From NCBI GenBank assembly GCA_964643355.1, contig CAZXPW010000016.1, forward strand, positions 18,626 to 82,625: a stretch of 64,000 nucleotides of DNA, written 5' to 3'. Below, piece after piece: positions 54,050 to 61,646 of the stretch. Below the pieces are notes generated by a model. That model was not told where the DNA came from, made no database searches, and saw nothing but the letters and a program-made list of their open reading frames with translations. The DNA comes from FEN-1350 sp964643355 (GTDB lineage: Bacteria; Planctomycetota; Phycisphaerae; Sedimentisphaerales; Anaerohalosphaeraceae). Position 1 is the stretch's first letter. Each line of letters starts with the position of its first letter. The position numbers and the translations under genes are program-made.

Positions 54050-56449
54050 TTATGCTTCTGAATCCGGCGGTGGCTTTCGACTCGAATTACGACCGATCCT
54101 GGCCGGTTTCTTTTCGGGCTTGCCCAGCATTTGATCGAGTTGTTCAGGAGACGATGGGGGCCATTTCCCCTCGGCCTGCCATTGTTTGAGGGCATCGAGT
54201 TGATTCATTGAGACAATCGTTCGGCAGCGCGGGAAGCGGTTGCAACCAAGGAACGGGCCGCGCTTGCTTTGGCGGATAACCAGTTCTCCCTGCGAACATT
54301 TGTGACAACGGACGCCGGTTGGCTGGGCGGGCGGTTTTGGCGGGAGGATTTTTCCTTCTTTGTCGATTTTTTGGATCGTTTTACACTCCGGGTATCCCGA
54401 ACAGCTCAAAAACCGGCCGAAGCGTCCCGTGCGGATAACCATCGGCTTTCCGCAAGTGGTGCAGACATGGTCCGTCTTTTCGTCTCCGAGGATCTTGCCC
54501 TCGCGGTCACAGCGTTCCGCGTGTTTGCAATCAGGGTAGGCCGAGCAGCTCAAAAAGCGGCCGTTTTTACCAAAGCGATACACCATGGGCTTGCCGCATT
54601 TGGAGCAGGAGTATTCGCTGGGCTGAGTTTCGGCCTTGGCGTGTTTCATTTCCTCCGTCGCTTTGTCCAAACTGATCCGGAAAGGTTCATAGAATTCCTG
54701 GAGGACCCGGACCCAGTCAAGATGTTGTTCCTCGATCTTGTCCAGTTGATCTTCCATGTGCCGGGTGAACGCGATATCCATCACCCGCGGGAAATATTCG
54801 CACAGTTTGTCGGTAACGATTTCGCCGGTGTGGGTGGCGTGAAATTTGCCTTCGATCTTCTCGACATACTGTCGATCCTGGATCGTCGAGATAATCGAAG
54901 CGTATGTACTGGGTCGACCGATCCCCTCCTTTTCGAGGGCCTTGACCAGCGAGGCCTCGGTATAGCGGGCGGGAGGTTTGGTGAAATGCTGCTGCGGTCG
55001 GAGGGAAACCGGAAAGACTGCATCGCCTTTTCTCAGCGGGGGCAAATCGGCGCCTTCGGAACGGGAAGGCCAGATTTTTGTAAAGCCGTCAAAGACCAGA
55101 ACCCGGCCGTTGGCACGATATCGGCAGGGACCGATCGAGGTCTCGGCCAGGATCTCCACGGAGGTGGTATCCCACTGGGCTGAGGCCATCTGGCAGGCGA
55201 CGAAACGACGCCAGATCAGGTCGTAGAGCTTGAATTGTTCTTCGGTCAGGAAGTTCCGGATCTGGTCGGGGGTCAGGTCCGGATCGGTCGGACGAATGGC
55301 CTCATGGGCCTGTTGCGCGCCTTGTTTGGAGGCGAAGAAATTGGGTTTTTCCGGGACATAATCGGCTCCGATGTTAGAGGCGATATAGTGACGCGCGGAT
55401 TCGAGGGCTTCCCCCGAGAGGTGCGTGCTGTCGGTTCGCATGTATGTAATCAGGCCCAGCGAACCCATCGAACCCAAGTCGATGCCTTCATAAAGTTGCT
55501 GGGCGATGACCATGGTTCGACTGGCCGTGAATCCCAGTCGATTGGCGGCGGCCTGCTGGAGCGTTGAGGTAATAAACGGCGACGAGGGACGCGAAACGAC
55601 CCGTTTTACCGATAAGTCCTCGATGAAGAATGCGGCGCCGTCCAGCGCCGCAAAAATCCGCTGGGCCTGGATTTGGTTTTCCGCGTGGAATTTTTCGTTG
55701 TTGACACTGGTCAACTCCGCACGAAAGGCCTTGTGATCCGACATCCATTGATTTTGTTCCTCGACGGAGGGACCTCCCGGATCGGATCCGCTGCCGACAA
55801 AGTCCTGCCACTGCCTCGACAGGGTGGAACCCTTGATTGTGGAGAATACCGCAGGGATCAACCAGTATTCCTGGGGAATAAAAGCCCGAATCTCCCGTTC
55901 CTTTTCGACGATGATCCGTACGGCCACGGATTGAACCCGTCCGGCGCTGAGACCTCTGGCGACTTTTTTCCACAATAGCGGGCTGATCTGATACCCGACG
56001 ATCCGATCCAGGATTCGACGGGCCTGCTGGGCCATGACGCGATTCATATCCAGCCGACCCGGCTGGGCGAATGCGTCCTGGATGGCTTTCTTGGTGATCG
56101 AATTGAAAACCACGCGCCAGGTTTGATCGGGAGGCATGCGCAGGATTTCCGCCAGATGCCAGGCGATCGCCTCGCCCTCGCGATCCAGATCCGTCGCCAG
56201 ATACAGCGTGTCGCACTTTTTCGCGGCGGCTTTCAGGGCGGCAACAGTCTTTTTTTTGTTGGCGGGGACATCGTATGTCGGCTCGAAATTTTTTTCGATA
56301 TCCACCGACAGGCCGCGTTCCGGAAGATCGCGAATGTGGCCGAACGAGGCCTTGACCTCGAATCCGGGGCCGAGGTATTTGTTGATCGTTTTGGCCTTGG
56401 CCGGCGATTCGACGATGACCAGAGCTTTCGTTTTGGCTGTTTTTGGCAT
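54050..56449 (-). CDS. topA: DNA topoisomerase I
   Basis: 799 residues from the ATG at 56449 (weak ribosome site; an in-frame ATG at 56506 adds 19 unconserved residues). TOPRIM domain starts KALVIVESPAKAKTINKYLG and includes LATDLDREGEAIAWHL (Asp-rich). The catalytic Tyr is in GLITYMRTDSTHLSG (about 320). The C-terminus has three zinc ribbons: SCSKCGKPMVYRFGKNGRF, VCTTCGKPMVIRTGRFGRF and RCHKCSQGELVIRQSKRGPF, each completed by a CxxxPxC segment. Relaxes negative supercoils. Complete. Confidence 0.96.
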   Translation of the reverse strand: MPKTAKTKALVIVESPAKAKTINKYLGPGFEVKASFGHIRDLPERGLSVDIEKNFEPTYDVPANKKKTVAALKAAAKKCDTLYLATDLDREGEAIAWHLAEILRMPPDQTWRVVFNSITKKAIQDAFAQPGRLDMNRVMAQQARRILDRIVGYQISPLLWKKVARGLSAGRVQSVAVRIIVEKEREIRAFIPQEYWLIPAVFSTIKGSTLSRQWQDFVGSGSDPGGPSVEEQNQWMSDHKAFRAELTSVNNEKFHAENQIQAQRIFAALDGAAFFIEDLSVKRVVSRPSSPFITSTLQQAAANRLGFTASRTMVIAQQLYEGIDLGSMGSLGLITYMRTDSTHLSGEALESARHYIASNIGADYVPEKPNFFASKQGAQQAHEAIRPTDPDLTPDQIRNFLTEEQFKLYDLIWRRFVACQMASAQWDTTSVEILAETSIGPCRYRANGRVLVFDGFTKIWPSRSEGADLPPLRKGDAVFPVSLRPQQHFTKPPARYTEASLVKALEKEGIGRPSTYASIISTIQDRQYVEKIEGKFHATHTGEIVTDKLCEYFPRVMDIAFTRHMEDQLDKIEEQHLDWVRVLQEFYEPFRISLDKATEEMKHAKAETQPSEYSCSKCGKPMVYRFGKNGRFLSCSAYPDCKHAERCDREGKILGDEKTDHVCTTCGKPMVIRTGRFGRFLSCSGYPECKTIQKIDKEGKILPPKPPAQPTGVRCHKCSQGELVIRQSKRGPFLGCNRFPRCRTIVSMNQLDALKQWQAEGKWPPSSPEQLDQMLGKPEKKPARIGRNSSRKPPPDSEA

Positions 56450-56593
56450 ATCGTAATTCACATACCTTGATGGCTGATGTTCCGAACAATCGTGCCCGAA
56501 AGGCACTATCCATTGATCTCAGGTTCAGCGATAGATAGCAGATCGCGGCAAGAACTGTCAAGACAAAATCTCAAATGGCCGGGATGCGAAGGA

Positions 56594-57220
56594 TCAATCG
56601 GGAGAGTTGTCCAGCAGCGTACGCAGCAACGGCTTGAGTTGAAGGAGAGCATTTCCACGGTGGCTGACGGCGTTTTTTTCCGGTGTGGTAAGTTCGGCGA
56701 TGGTCCGATTCATGGCCGGAACGAAAAAGATCGGATCGTAACCGAAACCATTGTTCCCGCGGGGCGACTCCAGGATTTGTCCTTCGCATTGGCCGCGGGT
56801 TTCAAGCAGAATGGTTCGAGGTGATGCCAGACACAAACAACAGATAAATCGGCCGGTTCGCCGGCTGTCGGGCGTTGATCGGAGAAGGTTCAAAACCTTT
56901 TCATTGTTCAACCGGTCGAGGGTTTTCCGATCCGCGGCCTCTTTTGACAGGCCGCAGTATCGGGCGCTGTGTACCCCCGGTTCTCCATGAAGGGCGTCGA
57001 TTTCCAGTCCCGAATCGTCGGCCAAGGTCCAAAGACCGGTTTGTCCGGCATATCCCAGGGCTTTTTTGCGGGCATTCTCTTCGAAGGTTCGACCGTCTTC
57101 AACAACCTCGGAAATCCCCGGGAAATCCTTGAGCGTCAACCATCGCGCCGCGATATCCAGCATCGCGGAGATCTCCACAAGTTTGCCGGGATTGCCGGTG
57201 GCCACCAGGATCGTCTTCAT
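56594..57220 (-). CDS. rdgB: Non-canonical purine NTP pyrophosphatase (RdgB/HAM1 family)
   Basis: 208 residues from the ATG at 57220; the frame is open 29 codons further, overlapping argF, without a site. Hydrolyses dITP/XTP to keep them out of DNA. Family motifs are intact: ILVATGNPGKLVEI (1-16), FEENARKKALGYA, LADDSGLEIDALHGEPGVHSARY (about 65-87) and NGFGYDPIFFVP. The gene lies 10 bp after argF and is the last of that run. Confidence 0.95.
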   Translation of the reverse strand: MKTILVATGNPGKLVEISAMLDIAARWLTLKDFPGISEVVEDGRTFEENARKKALGYAGQTGLWTLADDSGLEIDALHGEPGVHSARYCGLSKEAADRKTLDRLNNEKVLNLLRSTPDSRRTGRFICCLCLASPRTILLETRGQCEGQILESPRGNNGFGYDPIFFVPAMNRTIAELTTPEKNAVSHRGNALLQLKPLLRTLLDNSPD

Positions 57221-57230
57221 CGCCGGCGAC

Positions 57231-58157
57231 TCAGTGGGGCATCGACTGCGACAGAAGCTTTTTAAGCAGAGCCCGCTGGAAATGCAAACGATTTTCGGCC
57301 TCATCAAAGATAATGGACTGCGGAGATTCGGCCGCCTCGTCGGTGATTTCCAATCCGCGATAGGCCGGAAGACAATGCATGATCCGGGCGTGTTTGGGAG
57401 CGGCGTTCAGCAGGGTCTGATTGACCTGGTATCCCTGAAACTGGCGGATTCTCTGTTCCTTTTCGGCTTCCTGGCCCATGCTGACCCAAGTATCGGTGTA
57501 GATCACATCGGCATCCTTGACGGCAAGGAGAGGATCCCGCGTTGTGTGGACACACCCAGGCAGGATTTCGTTGGCCATTTGAATGGAATTTGGATCCAAG
57601 TCGTATCCTTCAGGCGAGGCCAAAACCAGGTTCATCGATAGTTTGGCCGCCACAAAGGCCAGCGATCGAGCGACATTGTTTCCATCCCCGACATAGGCAA
57701 TCTTGATTCCGTTGAGTTTCCCAAGGTGCTCCTCGATGGTCATCGCATCCGCCATCGCCTGGCACGGATGCGACCAGTCGCTAAGGGCGTTGATCACCGG
57801 TACCGTCGCATATCGGGCGAATTCAACGATCGTATCATGTGCGAAGGTCCGTGCCATGATCCCGTGAACATACCGGCTCAGGACGCGGGCCATATCTTTG
57901 GCCGGTTCGCGCTTACCGATAATGCCGATATCGTCGGGCTTGAGGTTCAGGGCATACCCCCCCAAGTCGATCATAGCGACCTGGAAGCTTAATCGTGTCC
58001 TTAGCGAGGCCTTTTCAAAAAGCATTGCCAGCGTCTTTCCCGACAGGCACAAGTCACGACCGCCTTTTTTGTACAAGGCCTTCAGATCGCGAGCCAGCCG
58101 CAACAGATCTACCAACTCCTCGCTTGAACAGTCGATAATGGAAAGAAAGTCTTTCAT
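57231..58157 (-). CDS. argF: Ornithine carbamoyltransferase
   Basis: 308 residues. Makes citrulline from ornithine and carbamoyl phosphate. Carbamoyl-phosphate site KASLRTRLSFQVA (SxRTR, about 48-58) and SDWSHPCQAMADA; ornithine/catalytic loop ARIMHCLPAYRG with the HCLP Cys; second-domain IAYVGDGNNVARSL and WVSMGQE. The start overlaps the argD stop by 4 bp (ATGA), and carAB elsewhere in this window supplies the carbamoyl phosphate. Confidence 0.96.
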   Translation of the reverse strand: MKDFLSIIDCSSEELVDLLRLARDLKALYKKGGRDLCLSGKTLAMLFEKASLRTRLSFQVAMIDLGGYALNLKPDDIGIIGKREPAKDMARVLSRYVHGIMARTFAHDTIVEFARYATVPVINALSDWSHPCQAMADAMTIEEHLGKLNGIKIAYVGDGNNVARSLAFVAAKLSMNLVLASPEGYDLDPNSIQMANEILPGCVHTTRDPLLAVKDADVIYTDTWVSMGQEAEKEQRIRQFQGYQVNQTLLNAAPKHARIMHCLPAYRGLEITDEAAESPQSIIFDEAENRLHFQRALLKKLLSQSMPH

Positions 58158-59344
58158 GATCCGTTTCCTTGTAAAGCCATGGCCTGATCCAGAATCGACA
58201 GGGCCTCATCAATTTGTTCTTTCGTGACGGTCATCGACGGCATAAACCGCAGGACATTCCCCTGTGTGCAGTTGATCCGCAGGCCGCGTTCAAGACAGGC
58301 GGCGACGATTGCCGCACCCGGTTCGTTGAGTTGAATACCGATCATCAGTCCCTTGCCGCGGATATGGTCAATCACGGGGTATTTGGCCTTGAGGTGGTTG
58401 ATCTTTTCGACGGCATAGTCCCCCATGACCCGGGCGTTTTCCAAAAGATGATCGGTCTCGATGGCTTCGATGACGGCCACGCCCGCCGCGCAGGCCAGCG
58501 GATTGCCACCAAAGGTGGAGGCATGGGTGCCGGGGACCAGCGAAGCGGCGATCTGCGGCCGGGCCATCATCGCTCCGATGGCCACGCCGCCGCCGAGGGC
58601 CTTGGCCATCGTCAGGATGTCCGGTATGACATCGTAATGTTGATATGCGAACCAGCGGCCGGTCCTGCCCATTCCGGTCTGCACTTCGTCGAGGATCATC
58701 ATGGCGTTGTGGGCGTCGCACAATTCACGGATAGCATGCATATATTCGGGAGTGGCGGGATGTATGCCACCCTCGCCCTGGATCGGCTCGATCATAACGC
58801 CGGCGACTTCGTCGGTAAAGGCCTCTTGCAGAGCTTCGATATCGTTGTAGGGAACATACGAGAAACCCGGAAGCAGGGGCAGAAATCCTTCGTGGTATTT
58901 GGGCTGAGCCGTAGCCGTCACGGTCGCAAAGGTTCGGCCGTGAAAACTCCGTTCGGCGGTGATGAATTTGTATTTCTCGGTTTTGGTATGCCGCCGGGCC
59001 AGCTTCAGGGCCGCCTCGTTGGCTTCGGCGCCGCTGTTGCAGAAGAAACACTTCCCACCGAAACCGCGTTCGGAAACCATTTTGGCCAGTTGGGCCTGCT
59101 GAGGAATGTAAAATGTGTTGTCAATGTGCAACAGCTCACCGGCCTGTTTTCGAATCGCTTCGACGACATGCGGGTGGCAATGGCCGATACCGCTAACGGC
59201 CCATCCGGGGAACATATCGAGGATCTTGTTGCCTTCGGCGTCAAAAAGGTAATTTCCTTCGCCTCGAACGATCGCCCGGGGGAGCCGGCCATAGTTACCG
59301 ATAACAAATTGATCGTACAACCCCATCACTTCTTGCGTATTCAT
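58154..59344 (-). CDS. argD: Acetylornithine aminotransferase
   Basis: 396 residues. Class III PLP aminotransferase making N-acetylornithine. Key segments: LDMFPGWAVSGIGHCHPHV, FFCNSGAEANEAALKLAR, SFHGRTFATVTATAQPKY (His/Gly binding PLP), MILDEVQTGMGRTG (Asp on the PLP nitrogen) and LTMAKALGGGVAIGAM with the PLP Lys. Starts 45 bp after the argB stop and overlaps argF by 4 bp, so argB-argD-argF form one operon. Confidence 0.95.
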   Translation of the reverse strand: MNTQEVMGLYDQFVIGNYGRLPRAIVRGEGNYLFDAEGNKILDMFPGWAVSGIGHCHPHVVEAIRKQAGELLHIDNTFYIPQQAQLAKMVSERGFGGKCFFCNSGAEANEAALKLARRHTKTEKYKFITAERSFHGRTFATVTATAQPKYHEGFLPLLPGFSYVPYNDIEALQEAFTDEVAGVMIEPIQGEGGIHPATPEYMHAIRELCDAHNAMMILDEVQTGMGRTGRWFAYQHYDVIPDILTMAKALGGGVAIGAMMARPQIAASLVPGTHASTFGGNPLACAAGVAVIEAIETDHLLENARVMGDYAVEKINHLKAKYPVIDHIRGKGLMIGIQLNEPGAAIVAACLERGLRINCTQGNVLRFMPSMTVTKEQIDEALSILDQAMALQGNGS

Positions 59345-59389
59345 TGAACCATTCCTTTAGATCCATCTCGCTTTCCAGCGAAGGTTACT

Positions 59390-60265
59390 CTATTTGATAA
59401 TCTGCGTTCCGATTCCCTTGTCCGTGTAAATTTCCAAAAGCAGCGAATGTTCGAACTGTCCGTCGATGATATGGGTTTTACGCACTCCGCCGGCCAGGGC
59501 CGTCAGGCAGGCCTGGACTTTCGGCAGCATCCCCTTATTGATAATCCCATCGCGGATCATCTTTTCGATTTCCTGTTCGTTGACGCTGGACAACCGACTG
59601 TCGGGATTGTTCATATCCGTCAGGATGCCGTGAGTGTCGCTGAGGACCACCAGTTTTTCCGCCTGGACGGCTGCGGCCACTTCGCCGGCGACGCTGTCGG
59701 CATTGACATTGAGTTTGCCGCCGAGCCGGCTCAGGGCGATCGGCGAGATGACCGGAATCACCCCGCTGTTGCACAAAGTGATCAGCAAATCGCCATTGAC
59801 GCCGGTGACTTTGCCGACCAGTCCCAGGTCGACCTTGCGACCGTCGCCGTTTTCCAGACGCAAGGGATCCGCGAAGATTACGCAACTGCTCAGCGAATGC
59901 AAGCCCATCGCCCGCCCGCCGAATTGTCGAATCGTGTCGCACATAGGAGTATTCATTTTGTTGACCAGCACATGTTCGGCGATGACGAGAGTCCGCTCGT
60001 CGGTGTAGCGACGGCCCTGGACCCATACCGGTTCCAATCCGGATTCGTTCATCGCCTGCGTGATCGCTTTTCCGCCGCCGTGGACGATCAGAGGGCGCAT
60101 GCCCACCGTGGACATGAAAACAATGTCCCGCAGCAGCTTGCGCTGCAGATCCAAATCGTCGAGAATACTGCCGCCCAGCTTGACCACGACGATCCGATCC
60201 CGAAATCGCCGGATGTATTCCATCGCCTCAACCAGCGCGCTGGATTTTTGAATCGCTTCTTGCAT
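59390..60265 (-). CDS. argB: Acetylglutamate kinase
   Basis: 291 residues from the ATG at 60265 (GAGGG 6 nt upstream); a TTG at 60310 in frame would run into the tRNA and is rejected. Phosphorylates N-acetylglutamate, the second step of arginine synthesis. Amino-acid-kinase motifs: IVVVKLGGSIL, PLIVHGGGKAIT, VPVISPIA-type segment IPVISPIALSR, NVNADSVAGEVAAAV and KVQACLTALAGGVRKTHI. The tRNA-Thr ends 40 bp upstream on the same strand. Confidence 0.95.
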   Translation of the reverse strand: MQEAIQKSSALVEAMEYIRRFRDRIVVVKLGGSILDDLDLQRKLLRDIVFMSTVGMRPLIVHGGGKAITQAMNESGLEPVWVQGRRYTDERTLVIAEHVLVNKMNTPMCDTIRQFGGRAMGLHSLSSCVIFADPLRLENGDGRKVDLGLVGKVTGVNGDLLITLCNSGVIPVISPIALSRLGGKLNVNADSVAGEVAAAVQAEKLVVLSDTHGILTDMNNPDSRLSSVNEQEIEKMIRDGIINKGMLPKVQACLTALAGGVRKTHIIDGQFEHSLLLEIYTDKGIGTQIIK

Positions 60266-60305
60266 CGCATCCCTCACAAACAAATTTGGTCTATAAACAA
60301 CAAAA

Positions 60306-60376
60306 GCCAACGGAGGGAATCGAACCCTCAGCCGCCGGTTTACAAAACCGGTGCTCTACCGTTGAGCTACGTTGGC
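60306..60376 (-). tRNA. tRNA-Thr (anticodon UGU)
   Basis: 71 nt on the minus strand, all stems intact: acceptor GCCAACG / CGTTGGC, D-stem GCTC / GAGC, anticodon stem CCGGT / ACCGG with loop TTTGTAA (anticodon TGT), T-stem GAGGG / CCCTC with loop TTCGATT. CCA is not encoded. It lies 40 bp upstream of argB and may be read on the same transcript. Confidence 0.93.
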
Positions 60377-60680
60377 GAAAGTCGTTAGCGGTTCAGCCCT
60401 GAATCTGTCTTGGTTATCGTTTCCATTTATTCTTGGACATTGGTTCGCTCATAATCATTCCTGAGAATTAGAAACTTATAAAAATACCGTTTTGTTGGTT
60501 TTGGATGCAAGAAAAAAATAGCCCGATTTTATAGAAACCTTGTTGGAGGAACAAAAACCGGGTTTTCAGAGAGTTTTGTTTCCGATAGGCCGTTCTTTCG
60601 AGCGCTACGAGGGGTCCCGTGAATCTTCGTAACGAAGAAGATGGGATATTCCGCGACGGCGCAAACAGGGCAGGCAGAAC
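60377..60680. other. Intergenic region upstream of tRNA-Thr
   Basis: 304 bp with no gene. A possible minus-strand promoter for the tRNA/arg run is TTTTGT (60556-60551), 17 bp, TATAAA (60533-60528). A small palindrome TCTTCGT / ACGAAGA near 60625 lies beyond the tsaB stop and may mark its transcript end, but no T-run follows. Confidence 0.4.
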
Positions 60681-61433
60681 TCAGAATGTTGAGCCGTCTT
60701 GGGGCGCCGATGGGTTGGGTTTTTCGATCACATCTGGGCCGCGAAGATAATTTGGGACCAATTGGACCGGATTTGCAAAATTCCCCCGCCGGGCCTGATC
60801 GCGACCCAGCCGATACAAATGATGAGCGTGCGGGTACCAGTATTGGGAACCCATAATCCGGACTCCATCGGCTTGGAATCGATCTCGGTAATACACCAGG
60901 CCCTCTCCCAGAAGATAAATGGACCGATTTTGCCCTCCGAATCTTTGGAGAAACACTTCCGGCGTCATCAAACAGTCCGGAAGGATTTTTTGAGGGATAT
61001 TTCCCGTCCAGTTATAGACCGCCACAAAAAATTGACCCCGTTTGGCATCCAGAATTGCGGCGGTATGCAGGCAGGATTCCCCTTGCTCCCGTTGAAAATC
61101 CCGGGTATTTTCGGCCAGCACATCCAGGGTACTCAGCGTAACGATCCGCGATTGATTGGCAAAATGCATCATTTTGGCCAAGGTAACCCCGATTCGAAGT
61201 CCGGTAAAACTGCCCGGACCGCAAGTCAGATACACCTCCTGGAGATCATTCGGCCGATAGCCGATCTCGTTCAACAGGGCCTGGATTGCCGCGAACAGCT
61301 CGGCGCTGTGGCGGAGCATTCCAGAAAAGGTTCGGCTGACGAGAATCCGTTCTCCCGTTCCGAGGGCAACGGATCCGAATCGGCCGGATGTATCCACAGC
61401 CATTGACAGTCCGGTTGTTGGGGGTATTTTCAT
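60681..61433 (-). CDS. tsaB: tRNA threonylcarbamoyladenosine biosynthesis protein TsaB
   Basis: 250 residues from the ATG at 61433 (a TTG at 61445 is also in frame). TsaB is the non-catalytic partner of TsaD in making t6A at position 37 of ANN-reading tRNAs. The ASKHA-fold N-terminus is clear: SMAVDTSGRFGSVAL, SRTFSGMLRHSAELFAAIQALL and VYLTCGPGSFTGLRIGVTLAKMM (about 70-95). The C-terminal half is longer and less conserved. It lies upstream of a tRNA-Thr(UGU), itself a t6A substrate. Confidence 0.9.
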   Translation of the reverse strand: MKIPPTTGLSMAVDTSGRFGSVALGTGERILVSRTFSGMLRHSAELFAAIQALLNEIGYRPNDLQEVYLTCGPGSFTGLRIGVTLAKMMHFANQSRIVTLSTLDVLAENTRDFQREQGESCLHTAAILDAKRGQFFVAVYNWTGNIPQKILPDCLMTPEVFLQRFGGQNRSIYLLGEGLVYYRDRFQADGVRIMGSQYWYPHAHHLYRLGRDQARRGNFANPVQLVPNYLRGPDVIEKPNPSAPQDGSTF

Positions 61434-61541
61434 TCGGTATTCCAAGGCATCAAACTCGGAACGATCCGCTCGGCAGAACTATAGCCGCCGGAAGGAATCC
61501 TGACAAGTGGTACAATCAGTATTGGCGGATTATTTTTTCTC

Positions 61542-61570
61542 TTGCATTCCAAAATCGGGATGGGTAAACT
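61542..61570 (+). promoter_or_regulatory. Possible promoter for the TPR/secretin-like gene
   Basis: TTGCAT (61542-61547), a 17-bp spacer and TAAACT (61565-61570); leader about 70 nt. Confidence 0.5.
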
Positions 61571-61646
61571 GCTGACACTTCTGCCACTCGATGTCGGGCG
61601 GCATATTTTCTTTAACCGTACATGACCTGTTATTTCATGGAGGCAC

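Noticed and set aside
58214..59347. 377-codon plus-strand frame opposite argD
   Set aside because: argD is complete with all PLP motifs; this is its antisense shadow.
60266..60310. Upstream TTG start for argB
   Set aside because: It would place the argB N-terminus inside the tRNA-Thr 3' end, while ATG 60265 has a good ribosome site and matches the family start.
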